Assembly (NCBI RefSeq): GCF_964355755.1
Contig: NC_092680.1
Coordinates: forward strand, 9,775,001-9,839,000
Reading direction: 5' to 3'
Source of the DNA: Antedon mediterranea
Taxonomy: Eukaryota; Echinodermata; Crinoidea; Comatulida; Antedonidae
DNA length: 64,000 bases
Shown here: positions 51,501 through 61,056 of the stretch, in pieces
Position numbering within the stretch: position 1 is the first letter of the stretch
Layout: the number at the start of each line of letters is the position of its first letter
Notes under the pieces: model-generated
Told to the model about the DNA's origin: nothing
Databases searched by the model: none
What the model saw: the letters and a program-made list of their open reading frames with translations, nothing else
Translations under genes and position numbers: made by a program

Positions 51501-54500
51501 AAAGTTTAACACCCAGTTACATATAGAAATATCGAAACCGATTTCAACCATCTTAGTGTGTAACTTATACGGTACAATCGTATTAAATGCTGAACTAAAA
51601 TCTATATATAAAATCCTTGCATATCTTTTATCACGTTCGAGATGCTCTAATTTCCTATGCAAAGTGATCGATACAGCATCTTCGGTAGACCGGTTTGGTC
51701 TATAGGCGAACTGATATTGGTCAAGATCTCGAGGACACTTGGCCTTTAGGTAATTAAGGACTATATGTTCAAAGCATTTCATCAGAACCGATGTTAATGT
51801 TATAGGTCGATAATCATTCAGGGTTTCGATTGGGGAACGTTTCGGAATTGGAACTATTATAGAATCTTTAAAACATCGCGGAATAATTTGAGATATAAGA
51901 GAGAAATTGAAAATGTATGTAAAAATATGGGCAATCTGTTTGCAACAATGTTTAACAAGCTTAGGGGATATACCGTCTGGACCAGCTGACTTATTTGACT
52001 TACACCTACTAAACTCAATACAAGTATTCTCTTCAAGAACAACTAACGGTACATCATTACCATTTTCATAATTATTGTCTTGATGGAGAGGGGGAGTGTC
52101 AAAACGACTGAAGAAATCATTCAGTCGTTGGGGTAGGTCATCATTTGAGTTAATTTTATCAGATTTTGGTTTGTAGTTAGTTATTTTATTTAAGCTTTTC
52201 CATAACTCTCTGGAATCGCCGGAAGATATATCTTCCTCTAACCTATTTTTATATTCTCTCTTGGCTTTATTTATTCCCTTTCTTAACTCGTATTTTGATT
52301 TCCTAAATAGATCCTTATCATTTGATCTGAAAGCCCTGTCTCTATTTCGTATCAGATCCTTAATAGACTTATTAAACCATGGGTTTTGATTTGGATATAT
52401 CTTAACTACGTCTTTATCAATACATATGTCCTGGCAGAATTTAATATATGAAATAACGGATTCAGTACATAAGTTAATGTCCGAACTGTCCTTAAAAGCA
52501 TTCCAGTCTGTACAATCAAAGCAGCCTTGTAGTTTCATAATATTATCCGGTGTCCATTTGCTAATCATGCGTGATTTGACAGCCTCGCGCTTGAACTGAC
52601 ATCTGTATCGTGGTATCATGTAAATTAGGTTGTGGTCGGACTCGCCAAGTGGAGGTCGCTTTAGTGACCTGTAAGCATCTTTAATTGTTGTATAACAATG
52701 ATCCAAGATGTTATTGTTCCGGGTCGCAACCGTAACATGTTGAAACAATTTGGGGAGCGTTTTCTTCAAATTTACGTGGTTGAAATCACCTAATATTATG
52801 GAAGTTGCATTTGGATGTTTTAATTCGTTGTCAGTTACTATAGTAGATAGTTGGGTAGCCGCGGATTCTGCATTTGCATCAGGAGGTATGTAGACTACTG
52901 TTATGATTAGCGACGTCAACTCTCGTGGTAAGTAGAAAGGACGACAGCGAATCGTAAGCGCCTCCAGCTGCGATGTGCATATGGCTGACAGATTCTTTAC
53001 ATCCTTACACCAATTTTGATTAACAAGTAGACATACTCCGCCACCGCGGGATTTCCCTACAGCTTCCGAGTCACGATCCTGTCTGTACATCCCAAAATTA
53101 TGTGGTGTGACGTACTGATCGGGTACATTTTGATCAAGCCAGGTTTCCGTAAATGCGAAAATACAAGAGTTACAAAATTCGCGTTTTGTGTTTAAGCAGC
53201 AGGTAAGTTCGTCAAATTTGTTTTTTAGAGATCTCACGTTACCTAAAAAGATACTTGGTAACGGTGATTTCCACGAATCTCGCCTGAGCCTCGCTAAAAC
53301 ACCGCCACGCCTACCTCTTCTTCGCGGGGTTTTCAATACCGGATTTGGTAGGCCTACGTCTTCGGGCTTGAAAAAATCGTTGTAAAGTAGAGACTCGGGC
53401 AAGTTGATCGGCCGATTTGACACATTTTCTCTAATATTTACCAATTCAATCCTGGTATAAGTGATTATAGCACCAATATCATCCACAAGAAAAGACAAAA
53501 ACACAGAACACATTAACAGAGCCAACAGAGCTGTGTCACCATTGAACGGCGCCATCATGTCGACGTTTTACCGCAAGGAGAGGCCCAATACGCATGATAA
53601 TGTCAGACAATGGAACAAACCTCATTGGTGCCAAGAATGAGCTGAAAAAGGCAATTAAGGAGCTCGACCCAAGGGAAATCCAAAGTAATATGCTTCGACA
53701 AAATATAGACTGGAAATTTAATCCGCCTTCCGCTTCACACTACGGTGGCACATGGGAGAGAATGATTCGTTCTGTTCGGAAGGTCTTATATAGTGTTCTG
53801 AAGGAGCAACCAATGGAGCTAGATGACGAAGGACTTCCAACAGTATTTTGTGAAGTTGAAGGAATTGTCAATAGCAGACCGTTGACGATTATATCAGACC
53901 ATTAGATAAAGATCCGTTAACACCTAACCACTTTCTTGTGGGAAACAAGCAAACATCAATGGAACCAGGCGTGTTCGAAAGAAAGGAACTAGTAAAGGGA
54001 TGGAGACAAATTCAGTATTTAACAAATCTCTTCTGGAGACGTTGGTCCAAGGAATATTTGGTAACACTTCAGGAACGACAGAGATGGTTTCACCAGAGAA
54101 AAAATGTGAATGTAGGAGAAATTGTGTTGATATGCGACAACAACTCACCAAGAGGACAATGGCCAATGGGCAGAGTGGTGGAGGTATACCCCGATGAGAA
54201 AGGTTATGTTAGAGCAGTGAAGCTCAAGACAAGCACATCTGAACTGAAGAGACCAATTACTAAGTTGGTGGTGTTGTTAGAAGCAAATTCTCCATAATTA
54301 TTTATGTCATAATATAGCTAACAAGTAAATCTTACGCTATTTAGTTAACGATGATACAAATTTTTAAACGAGACTAATTATTAAGATTAATAATTGTTTT
54401 TGCAGTTTGCTAATGCTCATTTTATGTTATTCGCATTAGGAGGGCCGGTGTAAAGTTCATAAGATACATATAGATGAGGGCGTTAGATAATTATTTTAGA

Positions 54501-57500
54501 TTAGCCCTCTAGCGATGACCTTCGACATGATCGGAGGATGGCAAAAAATGGTTTCGTAGTTCTATAGGGGAACTAAACATCCAAAGTGTAGTTTAAAGTA
54601 TAGTTTCATAGGGAAACTAGATAGATACTTTAAGATATATTGTTAATAGATAGAGGAAGATTTCAAGTGTACTAGGAAGGTTCAGAAGTTTCGGTACGTT
54701 TTTTCTGATTGTAATATTGATCACTAGGCCTGTGTTAATTTCACTTTAATTAACGACTAGCGGTTCATCATGGCGACGGCTTGTCGTCTCTCTGTTCTTC
54801 AGTATTGAAATTGAGAATGATCTCATTATATAACTTGTTGATGGCGTTATGTCGACATATTATTGTTTGTTAAATCTTTATATTGTTAACGTTTATAGGC
54901 TGAGTAGCATAAGCTACCGTCAGCGATCATAATATTGTATTATAGTAGGCCTATATAGTTGACGTTGGTCAATTTAGACTAGCCACCACTCGGTGCATGG
55001 AGCACACGCTGTTCAGCTTGTTACGGTTGCCATGACAACAGGGATCAGCTCGATTCCTCAGTTTAGGCTAATTACGTTTGTTATTGTTTTTATCATTGTT
55101 TAGAAACCTCTCAATCCTCGACCATACTCAAATTAAAGAAAGAAAGAGAAAAGAATAAAGATACTTTGACAGATTTTACTGAGCATCGTGATTGTTGTTA
55201 TCTGCCTGACTTATCCTGTACACCTGTTAACAAAGTGCATTTATACCTTATTATGAAATCCTGTATAAATATGTTAAATAATAAATGCGTTATTGCTATG
55301 TAATTCAATGTCTGAACCTTCAGGGCCATAGTCACCAGTATGGTTGGTAAGTTTTCAACCTGTCAACGTTTGGCAGAAGCTTGAAGGAAATACAGATACA
55401 GCTCTGCCTATAAATAACCTTGTAAATGAATGAACTCCTACTTCTCATCTTCTAAAATCTCAACAAATTTCATTAGATATGTACCCCCTACAGACAGACC
55501 AGCATTATACACTGGTTTGATGAGTGCACATGGTTGTGGTATAAAAACTCATGTACTAGGGAAAGACAAGAATGCCTGGTGATGACTCTTGCCCGAGATG
55601 AGTGGAGGTGGACAGAGATGACATCAAAAAGCAATTATTATGTCGACCCGGTGAACTATATGGCTTTTGGACATGTAGCATTGTGAAAATAGTGTTGAGG
55701 CAAGTGCTTTTGTTGAAACTGAACTTGTATTACCTATACAACCAGTGACACAAATATCTTAAATGGAAAACATCTCTAAAGGACAGAAGCACACTAATTC
55801 TGCTTTCTCTCTACAACTTGCTTCTACAAATGCAGACAGAGAAAGAGATTCTAAGTTAAGTATCATTTTGTTTGAAAGAGGCTGATCATAAAGATATTAA
55901 CTTGAATACAGAGAGTCGACGAAATCTAAATGATGTGGTTAAACTACATCCTATGTATATGAGAGGACATGTATGTGTGGCACTTGCTGGATTTACATCA
56001 ATTGATCAGGGTCATTGAGCGTGGTATCATTGGAATAACACAAATTAATGATTTCATCAGAGCTGGCAAATCTAGTTAACATTTAAAGAGAGATGATATC
56101 CTGATTAATGAAGAATGCTGCAATTCGCACAAAGGTGTTTGTTGGCCATGGCATGATGAAATTGGACAGAAAATGTTTGAGGCATTGGTAAAAGTCTTGT
56201 AGAAGGCAAACTGTCTATATGGGATCGTAAGAAAAAGACGAATATTGGCAAAAAATATATATGACGGTGAATACAGGTGACAAACTTACCAAAGTAAAAG
56301 AGGACTCCTATATAGATTATTTGCCGGTGAAATGAGGTATTTCAGTTATTTTGCCAATTTGTTTCTGAACAAGGTTGTTGGCAACGCAGATCAGTCTGTG
56401 GAAGTTTGATGGATACAGTAGTAGAGAACAAAGGAAGGTCAACTTACTGTATTGCATTCAAGATTAGAAATATTTCATGGAAGGACTTTGGCAGAGTTAG
56501 TTGTCATTTAACTGAAGAAGTTTATGAGATGTTTTAATATGAAGAAGTGTACTGTCAGTACTGTAGACCTCCTGATGGTCAACATTTTGTGTTAATCACC
56601 ATGTTGTTGTCATAAGCATATCATTTTGTGTATTTCAATCTAATTTTATTTAACTTATACAAGTTTTAATAAGAAATTTAACCCATTTTTTAAAAATGGC
56701 GGCCATTTTAAAATTCAAAATGGCCGACATTTTGTGTTAATCACCAATGTTGTTGTCATAGGCCTATTATTTTATGTTATTTCAATCAACGTCATAACTT
56801 GCACATGTTTTAATAAGAAATTTAATCCATTTTTTAAAAATGGCGGCCATTTTGAAATTCAAAATGTCAGAATACCGTACTAATGAATATAGGTTTATAA
56901 TAATTCTTATATAGCAGAGAACCCATATGAACTTAAAATATTATTCATAATGGGTGTTACTTTGTCCAATATGGTACATTTATTGGATATTTTACGTATT
57001 GGCGGCCATCTTGGATTTGACACCCTTAAGCTTTTTAAGAAAAATGACATTACTTTACATCCAAAAGACACTAAATCAGCTGGAATTTTGCTTTTAACAA
57101 AAAAATGACACGAAATTACATAGTGGCCTACACTATAATTAGACGGACTCGATTGGTTTGTTATATTTAACATGACCTACCGTTCATCATGTTGTAGTTT
57201 AGGTGACAGTAAGCCCCATGTTGATCTGATATCCACAACTTCAGCCTCACAAAGTGCAGCAACGCCTTCCAGAGCAAAGCTTGCTGGGATAGCATGATGA
57301 CTTTCAGTATAGTCACTAAGAATAGTTGACAACAAATGCAGAAGATCGGGTCCATGTTGGAAAGGTCTGCAAAAATGTAATTGGTATTTTTAGACAAAAG
57401 GTCATCATGGTCAATGTTCAATTAGAATTGCAATATATTTACATTCGCATTTATTTGACAGAGGCGCTTATTCTATCATTTATTCAATTCCATCTTTACA

Positions 57501-60462
57501 TTCAAATAGCCTCCAAAAATGGAAGAAAATCAAGAGGAAGAAAAACAATACAATGACAAAATAACTAGAAAGTCCCGAGTAAAAGATTAAAATAATTGAT
57601 GGGTGTCTTTCAAATGTATCACCCAGTATCATAACACACATCATAATTAGGGAATTTTCCTTTGATAGGTCATATGTGGCTGGTCCGGAGATACAGAATT
57701 CGGAATTATGTAACATAAGTCATGTAAAAAAATACCTTGTAATGCATATATCTCTCATAGTTGCCGTCTTTGCCAGTAACTCCTCATTGTACTCAAAAGA
57801 TTTTGATTGACTTTTTTGCATGTCAAAGGTCAACATTTTTTGAAGATGTGGAAAACATCGATCCTAAATAAGTAAAATTTAAAACAAACCAAAAAATAAA
57901 TGGCAACAAAAATAGACAACATTTTTGCTGTCAAGTTCAGCCCAAGATTAAAATGCTCATTGTACAATCTAAATGACAAGCAGAGATAGTTATTAAAATT
58001 TAGTAGTTTTTGCTATGTTAAAAAAAAAACTAATGTGGATGATGATAGCATAGATTTTTTTTGTAGCGTTACATCGACAGGAAAACAGGCTTTAAGCGTG
58101 GTTCCCACTTGAACGCAACAACGTATCGAGCAAAGTGCTGTATTGCGTAATCACAAGTGGGAACCGACGACGCAATAGTGCTGCAAACATCGCAGGTTTG
58201 ATTTCACGGAGGCAGGGGCAAACACAATTATTAGAAGGGCATTTGCGTAGCTTGCGTTACGTTGCATCGCTAGTGGGAACCAAGCTTTAGGGAGTGAAGT
58301 TGAGTCATCCAAAACCCTGACACTAGGTCAGGATTGAACCCTGAATCTTGGGTTGACAATACAACTCTACAACACTTAAAATGGTAGAAACAATGCAACA
58401 TATTCAACCCTACTTTTACAATTTCTTACCTGAAGTTTCCATAATGCTGATAGTAACCTAATAGAAACAGGAAACATGTCTTGTGTTGCTCCGAGTGACT
58501 GAATTACCTTCAAGGCAGGTGAGATGTTATACCTGTGCGTAGCTGTTTGGGGGATGGCGTTCAAAATGAGCATTGTGACTGGAGGCCGGTCTTCAATTCC
58601 AAGCAAGTATAGTAATAAAGTTAAAATGACAGGAGACTATGAAGAAAAATATACACTGTCTATTATATACTATAATATTTAATACATTTTAAAAAACGTT
58701 TGTTTACACTACAGTACTTCCAAATTTGCAATAAATATTGCTAATACCATCACTTCAGTTAGGTTTTTAGTGAGTGTTTGTTCAGGGGGTGTAAACAAAC
58801 TAACATACATTCCCAAAAACTACAATTCCTACTGAAATTATCTTTAGGGTATGTGTCAGGTCACAGCAACACTAGTCAGTGACTGCACCTGAACCTATAG
58901 GTATAGTCTGACCTGGGAGCAAAAAGGAAGTACATACAGTATATCGCTGGTGTTATTCTGGTGTATATCAGAGGGCTGTTATAAGCCAAAGGCTGGAGGG
59001 TGTCCTCCACACTGAAAAGTGATTCCAACAGGAGGGGGAACCAATAAGATGGCATCCGTAAATGTGTTCAAAAACAATATATAAAATAAAAAACAACAAT
59101 CTAATATAATAAACTAAGACCACATAAATTACACATATTCTTGTCAAAGCACAGTGAAATTTTATAAATTAAATATATTGTTTATAATTGCAATGGAATA
59201 ATAATTTCTTGGTAATCTAGCATTTTTTGTATACGAGGAATGCGTTTGCGTTTATACACTTAACACGCTGCGTTGCGGATTGTTCTCACGCAGATAGGCT
59301 CAACACAGGCATATATTAGTGCGTACTGCGCATAGGGCATTTCTGATTGGTCAATTGCAGCCACCATCTTGTTGGTTCTCTCTCCAAGAAGAATCACTTT
59401 TTGAACTGCGAAAACATTGAAGTTTGCAATCTAGCCTTCGGCTATAAAATCTTTGTAATATTTAGATATACTGTACTGTACCTTTGATGGATCCATTCTA
59501 CCAATTACAAGTAATGTCTGAAGACATCCATCGACTAGCTCTTCCTGTCGCTTCAACAGAATGGATGCTATAGTCAATATCACATGATTTGAGACAGACT
59601 TAGAGGTCACTTTTGATTGAATAACTGCCAGCCAATCATGAACTATCAGGTCATTGCCATGGAGATGCAAAATTAGGTTTGTGAATGTTTTAATGTCGGC
59701 ATAAGAAGGACATACACTTATTCCAGATAGATTTTGTAAACGTATATCAACCTTTGATGGATTCATATTACTATCATCTGATTTGTAGCTTTGAATTAGA
59801 CTTAGGCAATAGCTGGCTCTCTTTTGAATCGTTGAAAATGGATCTCCATGTAGTGAAATTGAGAGAGGCGGGGAGGAAATCAGTTGAACAAGAGGGAAGG
59901 CTAAAAATAAGGCAATGGGTTTGGTGATGTATGAATTTGAAAGAGCTTCTTCAACTGAAAAGACAAGTGTTACCAAAAAAAGTGTCAAATAGAAAGTTAT
60001 ACTGTAGCTACAAAAAACTTTTGCCTAAACTCCTTCTCTATATAAAATATATAATTATTGTATTTTTAGACAAACCATAAGTTAATAATAGATCAATCAT
60101 AGCCTGATTATAACAAGTTATGCAAAAAGAAAGATTTTGATCACCGCTAAAATGCAAAAACACTCACCAAACTCAAGTAATAATGAGAGTTCCTTTAATG
60201 AGGTCGCTTCCAATATCAACCAACCAATCAGTACAATAGTAGACTGAGGAAGGGAATTCCCCTTTACGAGCTTCTGAAGAGTAACCAACAGATCGGAGGT
60301 ATCCAGTCCAAGTTGTCTGACATGAAGGCATAGAGCTGTGACATAGTTTGATAGTTGTGAAAATAGAGTGCACTCCTCATTGTCATGCCTGCTAGATAAC
60401 AAGATGGTTGAGAACTGGCCAATGAATGTAGTAATCTCTGCAACACATTGTGAAAGACAAAT
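24523..60462 (-). CDS. FOCAD: Focadhesin (FOCAD), 3' 26 exons; 5' end outside the window
   Basis: Exons 5' to 3': 60168-60462, 59482-59954, 58430-58636, 57736-57863, 57181-57366, 40176-40251, 39737-39871, 38983-39148, 33146-33337, 32791-32912, 32411-32503, 32054-32190, 31561-31783, 30867-31121, 30249-30455, 29876-30118, 28998-29147, 28755-28854, 27532-27738, 27204-27323, 26753-27003, 25846-26008, 25465-25667, 25056-25295, 24886-24961, 24523-24602. They join in frame to 1575 codons plus stop. Diagnostic focadhesin segments: [12 protein letters not shown], the acidic tract then [40 protein letters not shown], and FKKFAVW near the C-terminus. The human protein is about 1800 residues, so roughly 230-270 N-terminal residues should lie beyond 64000. 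Focadhesin is a large helical-repeat protein known at focal adhesions, as a tumour suppressor, and as a partner of the SKI RNA-decay complex. The 27204/27003 junction needs a tandem acceptor choice. The intron 40252-57180 is swollen by a BEL/Pao element. Confidence 0.95.
25385..25446 (+). repeat. Dispersed repeat B (retroposon 3' tail), FOCAD intron
   Basis: Plus-strand counterpart of 13047-13107, with about two mismatches over about 60 bp and ending in AATAAATATTATT. It ends 19 nt from the 3' boundary of a FOCAD exon, so it lies at the donor side of that intron. Confidence 0.55.
31897..32036. mobile_element. Decayed mariner-type MITE in a FOCAD intron
   Basis: Left end CAGTAAAGCCCATCCATTGG with GGGACATCTTTATTAGGGGG and right end GGTGTCCCTTAATAGAGGTT form imperfect inverted repeats of the widespread CTCTATTAAGGGACACC type. 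The right end is 17 bp from the donor side of the adjacent FOCAD exon. Confidence 0.6.
32269..32341. mobile_element. 73-bp hairpin MITE with TTA target duplication, FOCAD intron
   Basis: Inverted ends AGCTCTGTCTACGCTATCAA and its near-complement ending in GTAGACAGATCT leave a loop of only about 15 nt. TTA flanks each side (32266-32268, 32342-32344), fitting PIF/Harbinger-type insertion. Confidence 0.7.
33751..33850. repeat. Terminal-type inverted repeat, left member (partner 38838-38966)
   Basis: TATAACACCTAAATAAATTC through CATTTGATTGGAC and TGTGGGTCACATG recurs in inverted orientation near 38967. It is either the left end of a 5.2 kb composite element or one of two independent copies. A partial third copy of the CCTGTCATTTGA motif lies near 37125. 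Confidence 0.6.
34501..34657. mobile_element. 157-bp hairpin MITE, FOCAD intron
   Basis: The stretch folds back on itself about a centre near 34583: AATGAATGTT...AATGGTACAAATAATGGCAT pairs with ATGCCATTATTGGTACTATT...AACATTCATT, and TGAAAGGTTATA pairs with TATAACCTTTCA. The terminal motif AATGAATGTTTATG also appears singly at about 34258 and 37077, so this is a small family. Confidence 0.65.
34741..34860 (+). repeat. Imperfect 80-bp tandem duplication
   Basis: CTCGAGTACGATGATATTG near 34743 recurs as CTCGAGTATGATGATACTG near 34822, both followed by ACTG(A/T)GTAATTTTCG. Confidence 0.55.
35725..36060 (-). mobile_element. LINE reverse transcriptase fragment, minus strand
   Basis: Minus-strand frame 36039-35761 encodes the thumb/C-terminal part of a CR1/L2-like non-LTR element: [14 protein letters not shown], then [20 protein letters not shown] and S-L-H-W-L-P-V are family signatures. 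It is truncated at both ends and lies in the 5.6 kb FOCAD intron. Confidence 0.7.
37405..37450 (+). repeat. TATAG pentanucleotide microsatellite
   Basis: About nine consecutive TATAG units, with a second, shorter run at about 37284-37302. It lies in the large FOCAD intron. Confidence 0.9.
38200..38810. repeat. 75-bp minisatellite, about eight units
   Basis: The landmark GGCAATACCGTACGTAAATT recurs every 74-76 bp (near 38221, 38296, 38371, 38446, 38521, 38597, 38671, 38745). Because the unit length is a multiple of three, long open frames (239 and 153 codons) run through it in two frames at once. That indicates repeat structure rather than coding. It lies just inside the right inverted repeat at 38838-38966. 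Confidence 0.9.
38838..38966. repeat. Terminal-type inverted repeat, right member (partner 33751-33850)
   Basis: The complement of this stretch reads TATAACAACTAAATAAATTC, then CATTTGATTGGAC and TGTGGGTCACATG, pairing with 33751-33845. The outer edge is about 16 bp from the donor side of a FOCAD exon at 38983. Confidence 0.6.
39250..39430 (-). repeat. Duplicated tRNA-like (SINE) fragment, FOCAD intron
   Basis: GTCACTGGATTCGAACACATGA occurs at about 39251 and again at about 39384 (shorter than the full shared block). On the minus strand GTGTTCGAATCC is a B-box, and GCTTAACA(...)GGTGC a poor A-box. It looks like a tandemly duplicated, decayed tRNA-derived retroposon. Confidence 0.4.
41154..41178 (+). 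repeat. G-rich homopolymer tract
   Basis: A run of G interrupted only by T (GGGTGGGGGGGGGGGTGTG type) in the FOCAD intron. It could form G-quadruplex-like structure; no other role is seen. Confidence 0.7.
41252..41461 (-). pseudogene. Unclassified coding repeat C, copy 1
   Basis: The minus-strand frame ends ...[18 protein letters not shown]...[11 protein letters not shown]-stop. The copy at 61057-61187 shares LAGI-VGYLCP-R, H-AS, FLLG/FFLG, TLSR-LVSKD and a stop at nearly the same place. Differences include synonymous changes, so the parent was protein-coding. A LINE C-terminal region is possible, but I do not recognise the family. It is here in the large FOCAD intron, upstream of the BEL element. 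Confidence 0.45.
41879..42683 (+). repeat. 5' LTR of the BEL/Pao element (805 bp)
   Basis: Begins TGTAAAGTTCATAAG and ends CACCTGTTAACA; matches 54449-55232 throughout. By eye I count about six substitutions and several small indels, including a block of about 17-20 nt near 41970 absent from the 3' copy. That suggests a fairly recent insertion. Confidence 0.93.
42699..43104 (+). pseudogene. BEL/Pao gag, N-terminal part, interrupted
   Basis: The ATG lies only 16 nt past the 5' LTR. The product starts with a Ser/Thr-rich stretch, then a long Ala/Glu/Arg/Lys heptad-like segment (about residues 15-75) likely to form a coiled coil, then a Pro/Thr-rich linker. The frame runs into the DNA transposon at 43105 and resumes at 46055. 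The insertion added a TA duplicate and did not disturb the frame outside the insert. Confidence 0.8.
43936..43969 (+). CDS. Possible first exon inside the CGTATACG transposon
   Basis: An ATG just downstream of a CpG-rich block opens [11 protein letters not shown], followed directly by a GTAAGG donor at 43970. The basic start resembles a nuclear or DNA-binding protein. No ORF of useful length continues without splicing. Offered as a candidate only; the intron partner could be the frame at 45519-45774. Confidence 0.25.
45519..45774 (+). CDS. Possible last exon inside the CGTATACG transposon
   Basis: After an AG at 45517-45518, a frame of about 84 codons runs to a stop at 45774 just before the right CGTATACG array. 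It contains [20 protein letters not shown] and [15 protein letters not shown] and has normal coding composition. I do not recognise the family. It could be the C-terminus of a transposase or a captured host exon. Confidence 0.3.
46055..47391 (+). pseudogene. BEL/Pao gag C-terminal part, zinc knuckles and protease
   Basis: The frame enters from the DNA transposon end and encodes the gag core (from 46130), then three zinc motifs at 46820-47020 ([41 protein letters not shown]), then an aspartic protease with a D-P-G-S-T active-site motif near 47187. The frame then runs into the inverted copy at 47402 and stops at 47474. ORF sequence before 46055 belongs to the transposon, not to gag. Confidence 0.85.
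46735..47026 (+). repeat. 292-bp inverted duplication, source arm
   Basis: This arm covers the zinc-knuckle region of the BEL element and is repeated base for base, in reverse complement, at 47402-47693. The spacer is 375 bp. This arm is in the expected place for a BEL protein, so it is the original. Confidence 0.93.
47402..47693 (-). repeat. 292-bp inverted duplication, copied arm
   Basis: Perfect reverse complement of 46735-47026 by direct comparison, lying between the protease and reverse transcriptase parts of the BEL pol region. Its minus-strand translation repeats the zinc knuckles exactly. At its right end the sequence passes through a 13-nt stretch (AATGTTCC-N-AAAC) that fits both the copied strand and the downstream pol sequence at 12 positions, so the edge is a microhomology junction. 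Confidence 0.93.
47694..49172 (+). pseudogene. BEL/Pao reverse transcriptase
   Basis: Begins with the protease-RT linker ([20 protein letters not shown]), shifts frame near 47880, then is open from 47883 to 49172. It carries the RT fingers and palm: LRVVFDCGA with [25 protein letters not shown], and the catalytic YVDD near 48734. Upstream parts of pol are displaced by the inverted copy. The frame ends at 49172, where the RNase H frame has already started at 49138, so a second shift lies near 49150. Confidence 0.88.
49138..50508 (+). pseudogene. BEL/Pao RNase H and N-terminal integrase
   Basis: RNase H motifs are [24 protein letters not shown] and [10 protein letters not shown]. The integrase zinc domain follows (H...H...[12 protein letters not shown], then KCVLCRR), then the first catalytic Asp in TGMDYFGPF. 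The frame is cut at about 50508 by an antisense LINE; the rest of integrase resumes at about 53561. The open frame continues to 50568 only through LINE tail sequence. Confidence 0.88.
50656..51471 (-). pseudogene. LINE ORF2, C-terminal 271 codons: RT palm and thumb
   Basis: Continues the preceding ORF in another frame: [13 protein letters not shown], catalytic [25 protein letters not shown], then SVWFG-like [17 protein letters not shown] and the C-terminal [16 protein letters not shown]. One single-base-type frameshift separates it from the N-terminal part; no other break is seen. Confidence 0.88.
51438..53558 (-). pseudogene. LINE ORF2, N-terminal 706 codons: endonuclease and RT fingers/palm
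   Basis: Starts at the ATG pair at the very 5' edge of the element. A hydrophobic stretch at residues 8-30 is followed by a basic GRRGG segment (about 84-90) and an AP-type endonuclease: [47 protein letters not shown]. The RT follows: [35 protein letters not shown], and the catalytic region YIDFSSAFN. The frame is lost around 51440-51480, where it overlaps the next frame. Confidence 0.88.
53561..54297 (+). pseudogene. BEL/Pao integrase, catalytic core remainder and C-terminal domain
   Basis: Resumes directly at the LINE edge. The second catalytic Asp is in [11 protein letters not shown]; the catalytic Glu is in [12 protein letters not shown] stop at 53903 marks a frameshift near 53890. The second frame (from about 53905) holds the region after the core and a small barrel-like C-terminal domain ([28 protein letters not shown]) ending at a stop at 54297, 152 nt before the 3' LTR. 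Confidence 0.85.
54434..54448 (+). promoter_or_regulatory. Polypurine tract before the 3' LTR
   Basis: The stretch ending AGGAGGGCCGG directly abuts the TG that opens the 3' LTR. Its purine richness and position fit the plus-strand priming site of an LTR element. The two C residues near the end make it imperfect. Confidence 0.55.
54449..55232 (+). repeat. 3' LTR of the BEL/Pao element (784 bp)
   Basis: Near-identical to 41879-42683. It is followed by AAGTG at 55233-55237, the right copy of the 5-bp target duplication. Slightly shorter than the 5' copy because of one internal deletion. Confidence 0.93.
55238..57180. other. FOCAD intron sequence with decayed repeat material
   Basis: No FOCAD exon and no intact ORF are present. 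55300-56560 has patchy coding-like composition with many stops on both strands, suggesting an old element I cannot name. 56580-56870 is a two-unit tandem duplication of about 145 bp, each unit containing AAAATGGCGGCCATTTT and starting ACATTTTGTGTTAATCACC. Confidence 0.5.
58095..58286. mobile_element. 192-bp MITE with TTA target duplication, FOCAD intron
   Basis: Ends AGCGTGGTTCCCACTTG and CTAGTGGGAACCAAGCT are inverted repeats, flanked by TTA (58092-58094, 58287-58289). This suits a PIF/Harbinger-derived element. No coding capacity. Confidence 0.72.
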
Positions 60463-61056
60463 CTATAACAAAAAATAAGTATGTTTTTTTTTCATTTTTT
60501 ATACCACACCATCCAACAGAAAACACATAACTGGCAATTACAGAAGTGAAACACCAAGCTTTCAAAAACAGAAGCATTTTATTTTTATGAAAAGTATACA
60601 AGTTAAATTTTGTATCATATATATTATAATATGTCTATATACTGTATTAGAATGGCAAATTTGTATGAAAATGTGTTTTTAGACCGATTTCTTTGCAACT
60701 GGCGAACTCTGTGTTGGTTAATTCTCTGCCATTTTCCTACGTCACAATTAGGTGACTTAGGTCATTAGCAATATCAAGACAGCAGCACAGTTGATCAGCG
60801 CAGCAGCAGAAGGTTTAGACTTTACAATTTACAAAAGCTCAAACGGACGTAAGTACAATACACCGTATGTTTCTACCTTTTACCATTTTTTCTAACACCA
60901 AATGCAGTGATAACACTAGCCTAGGTTATGTTTCTCATTTTTTTTTCACTTTTGCTGCAATGATAAACAATATGGTGAAGGTTACAGTATATATGTCTAT
61001 ATATCAATGACTATTTAAGTGATATTACACAGACAGAGGTTAGAAGACTACAGTAT
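60463..61056. other. Upstream FOCAD intron, no feature recognised
   Basis: The exon at 60168-60462 starts on a codon boundary after an AG at 60463-60464, so intron sequence lies here. I searched for the next N-terminal FOCAD exon and found none in this stretch. Confidence 0.5.

Larger units (their letters stand above)
50509..53560 (-). mobile_element. 3.05 kb LINE inserted antisense in the BEL integrase
   Basis: The insert begins on its own 5' side with the ORF start and ends on the plus-strand left with a TTGAC pentanucleotide tail (50509-50530) and short 3' UTR. That is the layout of a CR1/L2/Rex-type non-LTR retrotransposon. The boundaries follow from where the integrase frame stops and restarts. 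No clear target-site duplication is seen. It carries an endonuclease and a reverse transcriptase, split by one frameshift near 51440-51480, so it is a young but inactive copy. Confidence 0.88.
41879..55232 (+). mobile_element. BEL/Pao LTR retrotransposon, nested and broken
   Basis: Two near-identical LTRs begin TGTAAAG and end TTAACA. The 5-bp duplication AAGTG flanks the whole (41874-41878 and 55233-55237), which proves one insertion of 13.35 kb in the plus orientation, antisense to FOCAD. Internal order is gag, zinc knuckles, aspartic protease, reverse transcriptase with YVDD, RNase H, integrase: the BEL/Pao order. A purine-rich tract (AGGAGGG) precedes the 3' LTR. After removal of the nested insertions (43105-46054, 47402-47693, 50509-53560) the core is about 7 kb. 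The coding frame is broken by shifts near 47880, 49150 and 53890, so it cannot move on its own. Confidence 0.93.
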
